Shown: piece by piece, positions 8,311 to 17,033 of the stretch | Position numbering within the stretch: the stretch's first letter is position 1 | Layout of the letters: every line of letters begins with the position of its first letter | Assembly: GCF_013166605.1 (NCBI RefSeq) | Contig: NZ_JABKKF010000005.1 | Span: 62,001 to 126,000 of the forward strand | DNA length: 64,000 nt | Direction: 5' to 3' | DNA from: Xylanibacter muris | GTDB taxonomy: Bacteria; Bacteroidota; Bacteroidia; Bacteroidales; Bacteroidaceae | The notes under the pieces: model-generated | Seen by the model: only the letters and a program-made list of their open reading frames with translations | Databases searched by the model: none | What the model was told of the DNA's origin: nothing | Translations under genes and position numbers: made by a program

Positions 8311-9018
8311 ATGGAGTGGTTACAGACTTTATTGGATAGTAGCACGACCCCAGCATTGACGGCTTTTCTGCTGGGGTTGCTCACGGCTGTATCTCCCTGC
8401 CCGTTGGCTACGAATATAGCCGCCATCGGCTTCATCGGCAAGGACATTGAAAACCGCCGCCGGATTTTCCGAAACGGGCTTTTATATACGCTTGGCCGTG
8501 TCTTCGCCTATACGGTATTGGGAGTCGTGTTGATTTTGGTATTGAGAGAAGGTTCAAGCCTGTTCGGTATCCAGAAGTTTATCGGTAAGTACGGCGAACT
8601 GATTCTCGGTCCGGCTGTGCTGTGTATCGGTTTGTTCATGCTGTTCGGCAACAGGCTCAAACTGCCCTCTTTCGGCTTCAAGGGGAATGGCGAGGGGTTG
8701 GCTCGTAAAGGCGGTTGGGGTGCGTTCCTACTCGGAATGCTGTTCGCAATGGCGTTTTGTCCGACCAGCGGCGTGTTTTATTTCGGTATGTTGATTCCAA
8801 TGTCTGCAACGGCAACCGCAGGTTATCTGTTACCCGTATTGTTTGCCATAGCCACAGCCCTGCCGGTCTTGATTGTTGCTTGGATATTGGCATTCAGCGT
8901 ACAGCATATCGGCAGTTTTTACGGCAAGATGCAGACGGTTCAAAAATGGCTGAATTGGATTGTCGGTGGCGTGTTTACGGCTATCGGCGTATATTATTGT
9001 GTGATTATGTATTTGTAA
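8311..9018 (+). CDS. arsG: ArsG-family membrane protein (CcdA/DsbD-like)
   Basis: 235 residues with about six membrane segments. Two cysteine-proline motifs, SPCPLATN in the first helix and FCPTSG in the fourth, are placed as in the CcdA/DsbD electron-transfer superfamily. The family next to ArsF is annotated as an aromatic aminobenzylarsenical efflux permease (ArsG). It lies between two thioredoxin-like genes, which would also suit thiol-electron transfer across the membrane. Superfamily membership is clear; the transported species is inferred. Confidence 0.7.
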   Translation: MEWLQTLLDSSTTPALTAFLLGLLTAVSPCPLATNIAAIGFIGKDIENRRRIFRNGLLYTLGRVFAYTVLGVVLILVLREGSSLFGIQKFIGKYGELILGPAVLCIGLFMLFGNRLKLPSFGFKGNGEGLARKGGWGAFLLGMLFAMAFCPTSGVFYFGMLIPMSATATAGYLLPVLFAIATALPVLIVAWILAFSVQHIGSFYGKMQTVQKWLNWIVGGVFTAIGVYYCVIMYL

Positions 9019-9029
9019 AAGTAAAGAAT

Positions 9030-9425
9030 ATGGAAACGAAGAAAGAAAACAAAAAAGGGTTCTGGGCATCGCTGTTCTCTCCGAAACCTTGCCCCTGTTC
9101 GTGTGGCGACAACCTGATTATCGAGGAAGTCGAAAAACCGACAGCCTCCTGTTGTTGCGAAGACAAGGCAGCTACGACAAAAACGGGCATAAAAGAAGTA
9201 AAAATACTGGGGCCGGGTTGTGCAAAATGCAAAGCAACTTATCAGGCTATCGAGAAAGTAATCAACGAGAACAATCTCGATGTGAAGCTCACGAAAATCG
9301 AGGATATTACGGAAATCATGAGCTATAATGTCATGGGAACCCCTGCGGTCGTAGTGGACGAGGTTGTGAAAATAAAAGGGCATGTCCCGTCAGAGAGTGA
9401 GATAAAACAAATATTCGGCATTTAG
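9030..9425 (+). CDS. Small thioredoxin-like protein, possible ArsE
   Basis: 131 residues from the ATG at 9030, 11 bases after the previous stop. The N-terminal third is rich in cysteine (CPCSCG, SCCCED), which suggests metalloid or metal binding. Residues about 57-131 form a redox-active-disulfide-protein-2-type thioredoxin domain with GPGCAKC and the cis-Pro segment MGTPAVVVD. In organoarsenical operons such a protein accompanies ArsF and ArsG as ArsE; I cannot tell that from a general thioredoxin. The frame is open far upstream, inside the previous gene, which is not meaningful. Confidence 0.6.
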   Translation: METKKENKKGFWASLFSPKPCPCSCGDNLIIEEVEKPTASCCCEDKAATTKTGIKEVKILGPGCAKCKATYQAIEKVINENNLDVKLTKIEDITEIMSYNVMGTPAVVVDEVVKIKGHVPSESEIKQIFGI

Positions 9426-9434
9426 GATGTGGCT

Positions 9435-10775
9435 ATGGATACAAGGAAAGAATTGAAAATCCTGTTTTGGATGATCGCAATCTTTACGGCGGTCTTCTTC
9501 CTGCCGCTGGGAAGCGAACGGTTTATGACCGCCGTAGATGCAACCCTTGACCTTGCAAAGTGGTATGCACGGGAGCATGTCGTGTTGTGTCTGCTTCCCG
9601 CATTCTTTATTGCGGGTGTTATTGCCGTGTTTGTCAGTCAGGGTTCTGTGCTGAAATATTTCGGTGCGAACGCCAAAAAATGGCTTTCTTATACGGTGGC
9701 TGCTATTTCGGGTGGTATCCTTGCCGTATGTTCGTGCACGATTCTGCCGCTCTTTACGAGTATTTACAAGCGTGGCGCGGGATTGGGTCCGGCAATCGCA
9801 TTTCTCTATTCCGGTCCGGCAATCAGCATTCTGTCGATTATCCTGACGGCGCGGATTCTGGGGTTTGAAATGGGAGTGGCACGCGTTATCGGTGCTGTGC
9901 TTTTCTCCGTCGTGATCGGATTGGCTATGTCGTTCATTTTCCGCAAGGAAGAGAAAGCTAAGAAAGAGGAGCAGATGAATATCGTTCCGCCACCTGAAAA
10001 ACGTCCGATGTGGCAGACTTCGTTCCATTTCTTCACGCTGGTTCTTATCCTTGTGTTTGCCAATTGGGGCGCACCTGCCGCCTCCGATACGGGGTTGTGG
10101 TACAATATATTTACTTACAAGTGGTATATAACCGGAGGTTTGTCGCTTCTGTTGTGCTGGTCGCTTGTCAGGATACTGAATTTGCGTGTGCTTTGGGTTG
10201 CACTCGGTGCTGCGGCAACTGTCGCTTCGGTTGTCCTTGCCAACCTGTTTATCGACAATGCCAAATTGGTTCCGCTCGTGCCGATGATTGTCGCGATTAC
10301 CGCTCTTTCCGTTATTCTCTTGTTTGACAAGCGGGACGAGGAAAATCGGGAATGGGCATTTGCTTCATGGGGATTTGCCAAACAGATTCTTCCGTTATTG
10401 GCTATCGGTGTGGTAACAGCAGGTTTCTTGCTTGGTTCAACGCATGACAATACCTCTATCGCAGGTATCATTCCGAACAGTTGGATCGAGTGGGCAGTCG
10501 GCGGCAATTCGTTGCTGTCCAACTTCTTTGCCAGCTTTACGGGGGCATTCATGTATTTCGCCACTCTGACCGAAGTTCCGATTATTCAAGGTTTGTTGGC
10601 TTCGGGTATGGGCAAAGGTCCCGCTTTGGCTTTGCTATTGGCGGGTCCCTCGTTGTCCCTTCCGAATATGTTGGTTATTCGTGGCGTATTGGGAACGAAG
10701 AAAACAGTCGTGTATGTGGCACTCGTTATCGTCATGGCGACAATTTCGGGCTTTGTATTCGGAAATCTGTTTTAG
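9435..10775 (+). CDS. DUF318/ArsP-type permease, long form
   Basis: 446 residues from the ATG at 9435; GTG at 9429 is an alternative. About ten membrane helices. The hallmark CSCTILPLF motif lies near residue 100 and a second half-repeat carries TGAFMYFATLTEVP, the internal duplication of the PF03773 permease family. Members export trivalent organoarsenicals (ArsP) or other thiophilic compounds. It is in the same operon as arsR and arsC, so As efflux is the reasonable reading. No ArsA ATPase is near, so transport would be secondary. Confidence 0.75.
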   Translation: MDTRKELKILFWMIAIFTAVFFLPLGSERFMTAVDATLDLAKWYAREHVVLCLLPAFFIAGVIAVFVSQGSVLKYFGANAKKWLSYTVAAISGGILAVCSCTILPLFTSIYKRGAGLGPAIAFLYSGPAISILSIILTARILGFEMGVARVIGAVLFSVVIGLAMSFIFRKEEKAKKEEQMNIVPPPEKRPMWQTSFHFFTLVLILVFANWGAPAASDTGLWYNIFTYKWYITGGLSLLLCWSLVRILNLRVLWVALGAAATVASVVLANLFIDNAKLVPLVPMIVAITALSVILLFDKRDEENREWAFASWGFAKQILPLLAIGVVTAGFLLGSTHDNTSIAGIIPNSWIEWAVGGNSLLSNFFASFTGAFMYFATLTEVPIIQGLLASGMGKGPALALLLAGPSLSLPNMLVIRGVLGTKKTVVYVALVIVMATISGFVFGNLF

Positions 10776-10786
10776 AAGGAGGGGCT

Positions 10787-11221
10787 ATGAGGATATTGGT
10801 GCTTTGTACAGGCAACAGTTGCCGCAGCCAGATGGCTCACGGCTTTCTGCAATCCTTCGATAATACGCTTGAGGTTTGTTCGGCAGGTACGCATCCTGCC
10901 GGACAAGTCAATCCCCAAGCGGTAGCGACCATGCAGGAGATTGGTATTGATATTTCCAGACATACCCCAAAGGATGTCAAACAATACCTTAATCAGGAGT
11001 GGGATTATGTGATAACCGTATGCGGCAATGCCAAGGAGACCTGTCCGAACTTTGTCGGTAAGGTAAAGCACCGCGTACATATAGGGCTTGACGATCCGTC
11101 GGAAGTTGCCGGAACATCGGATTTTGTAACGAATGAATTTCGCAGAGTAAGAAACCAGATTCAAGAGCGGTTCCATGACTTTTATCTCAACATAAGATCT
11201 GATAAACATGAAGAAATATAG
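10787..11221 (+). CDS. arsC: Thioredoxin-coupled arsenate reductase
   Basis: 144 residues from the ATG at 10787, behind a strong GGAGG. Low-molecular-weight phosphatase fold: the P-loop is Cys7-x5-Arg13 (CTGNSCR) and the acid loop is LDDPSE. Cys79 and Cys86 form the C-x6-C relay typical of the pI258-type ArsC that is recycled by thioredoxin. It reduces As(V) to As(III) for export. The next gene, a membrane-tethered thioredoxin, overlaps it by 14 bases and may be the reductant. All three catalytic cysteines are present. Confidence 0.9.
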   Translation: MRILVLCTGNSCRSQMAHGFLQSFDNTLEVCSAGTHPAGQVNPQAVATMQEIGIDISRHTPKDVKQYLNQEWDYVITVCGNAKETCPNFVGKVKHRVHIGLDDPSEVAGTSDFVTNEFRRVRNQIQERFHDFYLNIRSDKHEEI

Positions 11222-11663
11222 AGCCTATATACCTGTTGTTCTTATCATTCTGCTATTTGTATTATTAGTCGTATTCAGGGATAAGATGGTAAATTATATC
11301 TCCACGAGTATGACGGAACAAATGACGACAGATGATATGGAGAAAGTCCGCAACTTTGTTGAAGAACAATATGATTATGGCAAGAACGGCAAGGGGTATC
11401 GTTATACTTTCCTTGAATTTGGATCGACGGGTTGTAATGCTTGTCGGCAGATGGAGGGTGTAATGGAGGAAATCAAATCAAAATTTCCGGACACAGTGCA
11501 TGTTGTTTTTATCAATGTCATGGGAAAAGAGAATAAAGCGATTGTTGATTACTATGGTATAGCAACTATACCCACACAAATATTGCTTGACAGACAAGGC
11601 GAGGAGTTTTATCGCCACAGCGGGTATTTGTCCGCCGATGATATTTCTATCAAATTCAAGTGA
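11208..11663 (+). CDS. Membrane-anchored thioredoxin-like protein
   Basis: 151 residues. One N-terminal membrane segment (about 7-25) is followed by a thioredoxin domain with GSTGCNACRQM as active site and IATIPTQI as cis-Pro loop. The domain is predicted outside the cytoplasm, which complicates a direct role for cytosolic ArsC and favours supporting the exported ArsF-like protein or permeases. Its start overlaps arsC and its stop touches the next permease, showing tight translational coupling. Confidence 0.75.
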   Translation: MKKYRAYIPVVLIILLFVLLVVFRDKMVNYISTSMTEQMTTDDMEKVRNFVEEQYDYGKNGKGYRYTFLEFGSTGCNACRQMEGVMEEIKSKFPDTVHVVFINVMGKENKAIVDYYGIATIPTQILLDRQGEEFYRHSGYLSADDISIKFK

Positions 11664-11665
11664 AA

Positions 11666-12568
11666 ATGAATACATTAGTTCAAACATTACAATATTTCGT
11701 ATTTATCACGATTGAGCTGATTGCACTGTTTCTATTGATAAGTGCAGTTGTCGAAATTATCCTGATGTATATTCCGGAAGAAAAAATCCGGAGAAAGTTA
11801 TCCGGAGCCGGTATATGGGGAAATGTTATCGCAACAGGGTTTGGGGCTTTGACCCCATTTTGCGCTTGCTCCACTATTCCGATGACAGTCGGATTCCTCA
11901 ATGCGGGAGTGCCTTTCGGTACAACAATGTCTTTTTTGATAGCGTCTCCGCTGTTGAATCCTATTATTATCGGGATGTTGGGTGCTATGGTCGGGATGAA
12001 GGCTATGGTTATCTATTTTGTACTTGCGTTTATCTGTTCCGTTATTTTCGGATTTATCCTTGAAAAAATAGGAGCACAAAAATATGTGAAGAATGTCCGA
12101 TTGAAACCATCTTCGTGTTGTTGTGGCGCACAAATAGATAAACGGAATTTGCCTTTCGGACAAAAAATAAAAATGGCATTTTCAGGTGCATGGAACAGCC
12201 TTCGTCCTATCATGGTATATTTACTTATCGGTGTTGCTCTGGGAGCTGGTATCTATGGGTATATGCCGCAGGATTTTGTGATGAAAGTCGCGGGACCGGA
12301 TAATCCTTTTGCTGTGCCTGCTGCTGCCGTTTTAGGTATTCCTCTTTATATCCGTGCAGAGACCGCCATTCCAATCGGAGTTGCATTGATGGGTAAGGGA
12401 ATGAGTTTGGGAGCCGTCATTGCATTGGTTATCGGAGGTGCGGGAATGGCAATTCCGGAGATGTCTATGTTGGCAAGTATATTCAAGAAAAAGTTAGTCG
12501 CCATGATAGTTGTCGTCATATTCCTTACGGCGGTAGTATCTGGTTATTTGTTTAATGTTTTGTTGTGA
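11666..12568 (+). CDS. DUF318/ArsP-type permease, short form
   Basis: 300 residues from the ATG at 11666; a GTG at 11660 overlaps the previous stop. About eight membrane helices. The signature FCACSTIPM is in the second helix region, a cytoplasmic cysteine cluster SSCCCGAQ lies mid-protein, and the second half-repeat carries IPLYIRAETAIPIG. This belongs to the PF03773 permeases, which include ArsP and putative Cu/Zn exporters. It is the last gene of the ars operon. Two different PF03773 permeases in one operon suggest different substrates. Confidence 0.75.
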   Translation: MNTLVQTLQYFVFITIELIALFLLISAVVEIILMYIPEEKIRRKLSGAGIWGNVIATGFGALTPFCACSTIPMTVGFLNAGVPFGTTMSFLIASPLLNPIIIGMLGAMVGMKAMVIYFVLAFICSVIFGFILEKIGAQKYVKNVRLKPSSCCCGAQIDKRNLPFGQKIKMAFSGAWNSLRPIMVYLLIGVALGAGIYGYMPQDFVMKVAGPDNPFAVPAAAVLGIPLYIRAETAIPIGVALMGKGMSLGAVIALVIGGAGMAIPEMSMLASIFKKKLVAMIVVVIFLTAVVSGYLFNVLL

Positions 12569-12574
12569 TTCAAT

Positions 12575-13401
12575 ATGGAAGAAAAAATTGACATGAAAGA
12601 ACAACGTAAAAAATCTTCTCTTTTTTTGAAGGGAAGCAACACCTGACCCACTTTGTTACTGAACAGAATGTAGCAGAAGAACTATTCAAGTTACTCTCCG
12701 AAGCGAGAGAACTCTATCTCCAAAATGTGATTGCGGATGGCAAGCGGTACAGTCGCTATGTGGATGACTTCATCAACAGTCACCGGTACATAAACTGCGA
12801 TAATGCGGTTTGCCGGAACTGCCACGAAATGAACATCCACATCGTTAAGGGACTGCTGACAGAATGCCCCCACCTTATCCAACCTCTTTTTACCGCATCA
12901 GATTTCTCTTTTGAGGAGTGTATGGAATTGCGAAGGCAGTATGACAGGTCGGAGCCGTTGCCAATACCAGTTGTGCATCATACCGATAAGGTGACAGATG
13001 CCCCGCCGCTTTCTTTCGGCTGCAACTTCACTCAAGAACAGATGACAGGTATTGTGTCTTGTGCCAATACTTATCATCTGTTTTGCGTTTCTATGCTCCG
13101 CGTCGAGGATATGGAAGCTCTCTTTTCCTGCAAAGAGGGCTTTCATATCCGGGTGAATAATCTCCGCCATGTGGTTATCCTATTCGATGCGCTTCTTGAA
13201 AACTCGCTCATCCAATCCCGCTGGCAGTCCGTTCTCGACAAAGGACGGTTCTTGCAATCGAAGGACAGCACACGGTTTATTACCGCTTCCAATCTTTCGT
13301 CTGCGTTGTCTGCAGTCAGAAACAACAAGACAGCGGTCGCCTACAGCATCCGGCGAGCCATCGGACTGCTGAAAGCAAGTGCGAATAAATCTACCATGTG
13401 A
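12575..13401 (+). CDS. Hypothetical protein interrupted by a frameshift in a T7 run
   Basis: An ATG at 12575 opens MEEKIDMKEQRKKSS and then stops at 12652. The long frame (open from 12610, first usable start GTG 12727, to 13401) reads as protein well upstream of that GTG (FFEGKQHLTHFVTEQNVAEE). The two frames join at the run of seven T (12621-12627): one extra T, or two fewer, gives a continuous gene of about 275 residues. Conserved-looking cysteines occur in CDNAVCRNCHEMN. I recognise no family. It could be a recent mutation, slippage-controlled expression or a sequence error. Confidence 0.5.
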
Positions 13402-13478
13402 AAGATAAAAGAATGAGAGTTAGCGCGATACTTGCATAGTATCATGCTGATAATTTCCACTCCTTTATCGGCATATCA

Positions 13479-13517
13479 TACCTTTGTCCTCCGTTATCGA
13501 CGTACTGATAACGGAGG
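13479..13517 (+). promoter_or_regulatory. Promoter and inverted repeat upstream of the HTH gene
   Basis: TACCTTTG (13479-13486) is a -7 box, and immediately after it an 11-bp perfect inverted repeat, CCTCCGTTATC (13488-13498) with its complement (13507-13517), covers the expected transcription start. It may be an operator, perhaps for the HTH protein itself. Confidence 0.5.
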
Positions 13518-13551
13518 TACAATTCTATTGTCAAATTTTAATCAAAAACAT

Positions 13552-13947
13552 ATGTCGAACAGACTAACTTTCATGGAGCGGATGAACGAACGGATTACCG
13601 CCCTTGAATCGGTTCTCAAAAAGCTGGAACCGGTTGAAAACATATTGGAACGGATGGATTTGTTGGAGAAAAGCATTTACTCGACAAAGCAGGTCTTTAC
13701 GTTTCAGGATGCCTGCATGTATATCGGTGTTTCCGACAGTATGCTGTACAAGCTCACGGCGAACAAAGAGATTCCGCATTACAAACCGCGCGGCAAGATG
13801 ATCTACTTCGCCAAGGAAGAACTGGACGAATGGCTCCTGCAGAACCATGAACTGGCAGCGGATGATGCCATGCGTATGGCTACCGAAGCCGCAGTAACAC
13901 AACCATTCTTAAAGCAAAGACGCTATGGAAAACGAAAGAAGGACTGA
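13552..13947 (+). CDS. Helix-turn-helix DNA-binding protein (excisionase-like)
   Basis: 131 residues from the ATG at 13552. A coiled-coil-like N-terminus (about 8-45) precedes an HTH_17-type winged helix (VFTFQDACMYIGVSDSMLYKL, then PRGKMIYFAKEELDEWLL). Such proteins in Bacteroidetes ICEs act as excision or replication-module regulators. It overlaps the ATPase gene by 23 bases and opens the HTH-ATPase-primase module. An inverted repeat in its promoter suggests autoregulation. Confidence 0.75.
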   Translation: MSNRLTFMERMNERITALESVLKKLEPVENILERMDLLEKSIYSTKQVFTFQDACMYIGVSDSMLYKLTANKEIPHYKPRGKMIYFAKEELDEWLLQNHELAADDAMRMATEAAVTQPFLKQRRYGKRKKD

Positions 13948-15025
13948 TTACAGCATCGGTGCAGGGCTTGAGGAGCATAAACTGCTGGATATTCTTGCCG
14001 CTTCCCAAATCAGGGCTACCGACACCTACGAAACGCCCCCACAGATCATTTGGATAGATAATTCGACGATAGCCACCCTCGGCAATTTCAGTGCATCGAC
14101 CGGTAAAGCCAAGTCGAAAAAGACATTCAATGTCTCGGCACTTGTTGCCGCGTCGCTTGCCGGACGGCAGGTACTGAACTACCGGGCGCATCTGCCGGAG
14201 GGAAAGCGCAGAATCTTGTATGTCGATACGGAACAGAGCCGCTTCCACTGTCACACGGTTTTGGAACGCATTTTACGACTTGCCGGCTTGCCTACGAAGA
14301 CAGACAACGAGAATCTCGACTTTATCTGCCTAAGAGAATACACGCCGGCAGTGCGCATCGAGGTCATAGACTATGCCTTGCGTCAGAACAAAGGCTACGG
14401 GCTGGTCATTATCGACGGCATCCGCGACCTGATGCTCGACATCAACAGCACCGGTGAATCGGTGGAAGTCATCAACAAGATGATGGAGTGGTCTTCCCGA
14501 TACGACCTGCATATCCACTGCGTGCTCCATTTGAACAAAGGGGATAATAATGTCCGGGGACATATAGGCACGGAGATGAGCAACAAGGCGGAAACCGTAC
14601 TGGTCATCAGCAAAAGCAATGACAATCCGAGTGTCAGCGAAGTCCACGCGCTGCATATCCGTGAAAAAGAGTTCAAACCCTTTGCTTTTACCGTTGATGA
14701 CAACGGGCTGCCTGTCATCGCGGAACACCATTCGTTCAATGGCGACATCAAACAGAAATCCCGGATGAGTTTTATGGATTTGTCCATAGAGCAGCACCGG
14801 GAAGCCCTTTCCGTCGCTTTTGGAGACAAACCCATCAAAGGTTTCGAGAATATGTTGCAGGCTCTTATGGATTCCTATGCGGCCATCGGATTCAAACGGG
14901 GACGCAGTGTCATGGTGAAGCTGTTGCAATACCTGACCGATAATCTCAAACTCATCATCAAACGGGACAAGCTGTTTTATAATGACATGACACCTACCGA
15001 GGTCATGCTTTTCGATGAAGAATGA
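13925..15025 (+). CDS. RepA-like AAA ATPase of the DNA-processing module
   Basis: 366 residues. RecA/RepA-like hexameric-helicase pattern: a divergent Walker A (STGKAKSKKTF, about 60-70), then LYVDTEQS, Walker B GLVIIDGIRDL (about 158-168) and a sensor-type HCVLHLNK. Related proteins sit beside a primase in Bacteroidetes ICEs and are thought to unwind or replicate the excised circle. It follows the HTH gene with overlap and precedes the primase by 44 bases. The unusual P-loop, with KSKK instead of GKT/S, is typical of this subgroup. Confidence 0.75.
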   Translation: MENERRTDYSIGAGLEEHKLLDILAASQIRATDTYETPPQIIWIDNSTIATLGNFSASTGKAKSKKTFNVSALVAASLAGRQVLNYRAHLPEGKRRILYVDTEQSRFHCHTVLERILRLAGLPTKTDNENLDFICLREYTPAVRIEVIDYALRQNKGYGLVIIDGIRDLMLDINSTGESVEVINKMMEWSSRYDLHIHCVLHLNKGDNNVRGHIGTEMSNKAETVLVISKSNDNPSVSEVHALHIREKEFKPFAFTVDDNGLPVIAEHHSFNGDIKQKSRMSFMDLSIEQHREALSVAFGDKPIKGFENMLQALMDSYAAIGFKRGRSVMVKLLQYLTDNLKLIIKRDKLFYNDMTPTEVMLFDEE

Positions 15026-15069
15026 GACCGTATGCAAATACATACCGGATATAATGCAAGGAAAAAGAC

Positions 15070-15957
15070 ATGACCATAGCAGAAGCAAAACAAATACGCA
15101 TCGTGGATTTCTTGGCACAACTCGGCCACCGTGCGCTATATGTAAAATCAGGACAGCACTGGTATCTCTCGCCATTGCGGGAGGAACGTACTCCGTCATT
15201 CAAAGTGAACGACCGGATAAATGAATGGTATGATTTCGGCGAGGCTACCGGCGGCGACCTGGTGGAACTTGGAAAGCACCTGTATCAAACGAACAACGTG
15301 AGCGAGGTGCTGGCATTCATCGAGAGGCACGCAAAGGCCGCACCGCTACCGTTTATCCGTGTGCCGACCGCTCCGCCCCGACCGGTGGAGGCGGAAATGA
15401 AAGATGTAATCGTGGTTCCGCTGCGCCACCACGCATTGTTTTCTTACCTCCAGTCCCGGCTGATCGATGCGGACATCGGTCGGATGTTCTGCCGTGAAGT
15501 GCATTACGAACTGCGCCAAAGGCACTATTTCGCTCTCGCGTTCGGCAATATCTCCGGCGGCTACGAGGTGCGTAACGCATATTACAAGGGATGCCTGAAC
15601 AACAAGGATATTTCTTTGATAAGACACCGGAACGAAGAAACGCAGGAAAGGGTCTGTGTCTTCGAGGGGTTTATGGATTTCCTCTCCTATCTGACGCTGA
15701 AGCAGACAGGGGACAATACGGTGTGTATTGATATGCCATGCGACTACCTCGTGATGAACTCGGTAAACAACCTGAGAAAGGCACTGACACACTTGCAGGA
15801 ATATTCATACATTCACTGTTACCTTGACAATGACCTTGCCGGGCAGAAAACCGCCGAGACCATTGTCGGCATGTATGGCGGACGTGTCAATGACGAATCC
15901 GGCCGTTATGCGGAATACAAAGACCTGAACGATTATCTGCGCGGAAAGAAACGTTGA
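15070..15957 (+). CDS. Toprim-domain DNA primase
   Basis: 295 residues. The N-terminus (about 1-75) has the DnaG zinc-domain layout (YLSPLREERTPSFKVN, YDFGEATGGDLVEL) but lacks the usual Cys/His ligands. The Toprim domain has the acidic triad: Glu in VFEGFMDF and Asp-x-Asp in YLDNDLAGQ. It would prime DNA synthesis for the excised or transferred strand with the preceding RepA-like ATPase. The module closes with a strong terminator 23 bases after the stop. Confidence 0.85.
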   Translation: MTIAEAKQIRIVDFLAQLGHRALYVKSGQHWYLSPLREERTPSFKVNDRINEWYDFGEATGGDLVELGKHLYQTNNVSEVLAFIERHAKAAPLPFIRVPTAPPRPVEAEMKDVIVVPLRHHALFSYLQSRLIDADIGRMFCREVHYELRQRHYFALAFGNISGGYEVRNAYYKGCLNNKDISLIRHRNEETQERVCVFEGFMDFLSYLTLKQTGDNTVCIDMPCDYLVMNSVNNLRKALTHLQEYSYIHCYLDNDLAGQKTAETIVGMYGGRVNDESGRYAEYKDLNDYLRGKKR

Positions 15958-15980
15958 TGCCTTGTCGCCATTTTCCGTTC

Positions 15981-16008
15981 AAAGCCCTCCATCGTGAGGG
16001 CTTTTTTT
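15981..16008 (+). terminator. Rho-independent terminator of the replication module
   Basis: AAAGCCCTC (15981-15989), a 6-nt loop and GAGGGCTTT (15996-16004) form a 9-bp stem running into seven T (16002-16008). Confidence 0.9.
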
Positions 16009-16201
16009 ATGCCCTCCCATTCCTCCTTTTTTCTCTGCTGGAATAGGCATATAGTACGATTTAATAGTTCGATTTTGAGAATTTACACAAATCTTACTAA
16101 CGGAATATTTGTTTATTGTTCAATTATTTTATAGTTCGATATTTCGTGTATTCCTTTGTAAAATCATACTAATATAAATTTCAATATCCATACTAAAAGA
16201 T
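16009..16201 (+). promoter_or_regulatory. AT-rich control region of the main tra operon
   Basis: Repeated motifs: TAGTACGATTT (16052), ATAGTTCGATTTT (16064), ATAGTTCGATATT (16131) and AATCATACTAAT (16162-16173). The last differs by one base from an arm of the palindrome upstream of the second tra operon (51628-51639). A weak -7-like TTCCTTTG lies at 16151. This suggests a shared tra-specific regulator. Confidence 0.4.
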
Positions 16202-16648
16202 ATGAACTCATATTTCATTTTTGCCCTTGTCCTGACGGTCGCTTACGTCATCTACTACGCCGCTGTCATCACGCATGACCTTTATGGGAAAAAGGGAACG
16301 GATAAAAAGGACGAAGAGGTTTTCGACATCGGCGCACCGGAGGACGAGGAAGAAAGCATCGCTGTCACGGAGAGTGAAACGGGCTTCAGTATCGGCAGCG
16401 AGAGCTACGACACTGAAAGTGCAGCTACCGTTCCGGAAGTGCCGCAGGAAGAAAGCGCAAACAACCCGACTGCGACGCAGGAAAAATTGGAGCGGTTGAA
16501 AGCCGAGGCGGAGGAACGGATGGAAGACACCGTGCCTTACCTGTCGGACGCACGCACTTCGGAAGAGATGTACAAGGCGATGATTGCCAAAGGACGGGTG
16601 GACAACCGGCCTGAAATAATGTGGAACCCAATTCAAGACCGGTTGTGA
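16202..16648 (+). CDS. Small conjugation-associated membrane protein (TraD-like position)
   Basis: 148 residues: one N-terminal membrane helix (about 4-24), a long acidic, low-complexity linker, and a conserved-looking C-terminus (AEERMEDTVPYLSDARTSEE, then NRPEIMWNP). It is the first gene of the tra operon, directly before the TraE genes. Position suggests the TraD slot of Bacteroidetes ICEs, but I do not recognise it by sequence. Its function is unknown. Confidence 0.55.
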   Translation: MNSYFIFALVLTVAYVIYYAAVITHDLYGKKGTDKKDEEVFDIGAPEDEEESIAVTESETGFSIGSESYDTESAATVPEVPQEESANNPTATQEKLERLKAEAEERMEDTVPYLSDARTSEEMYKAMIAKGRVDNRPEIMWNPIQDRL

Positions 16649-16649
16649 A

Positions 16650-16976
16650 ATGTCGAAAGCTAAGAAGATACTATGTGCGGTGTGCCTCACGCTCCCCTAC
16701 ACGGTTTCCGCCAAGAGCGGCAGCGTGAACTACAGTTGGGGCGCGGACGCGCTGGCTACGATGCACGACTACGTGGTGACGATGATGTTGTACGTCCAGT
16801 ACATCTGTTGCGCCATAGCCGGAGTTTATGTCATCGTATCCTGTTTTCAGATTTATGTCAAGATGAACACGGGCGAGGACGGCATCACCAAGTCGATACT
16901 GACACTCGTGGGTGCGTGCCTGTTCCTTATCGGTGCGTTCGTCGTCTTCCCGGCCTTCTTCGGCTACCGCATATAA
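16650..16976 (+). CDS. traE: TraE-family (DUF4134) protein, copy 1
   Basis: 108 residues with a signal peptide ending near residue 21 (YTVSAKS) and two hydrophobic helices (about 45-65 and 82-104). DUF4134 proteins resemble VirB2-type pilin subunits of Bacteroidetes transfer systems. The ATG lies one base after the previous stop. A second TraE follows after 57 bases containing a small GACCG/CGGTC hairpin. The pilin role is inferred from size and topology. Confidence 0.8.
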   Translation: MSKAKKILCAVCLTLPYTVSAKSGSVNYSWGADALATMHDYVVTMMLYVQYICCAIAGVYVIVSCFQIYVKMNTGEDGITKSILTLVGACLFLIGAFVVFPAFFGYRI

Positions 16977-17033
16977 CACCGACCGCATGACGGTCACAGA
17001 TAAATAAAAGTATTCACCAAAAACAGTAAACGT

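Noticed and set aside
8715..9029. Upstream extension of the thioredoxin-like ORF at 9030
   Set aside because: It lies inside the ArsG-like gene in another frame; the ATG at 9030 fits operon spacing and the domain start.
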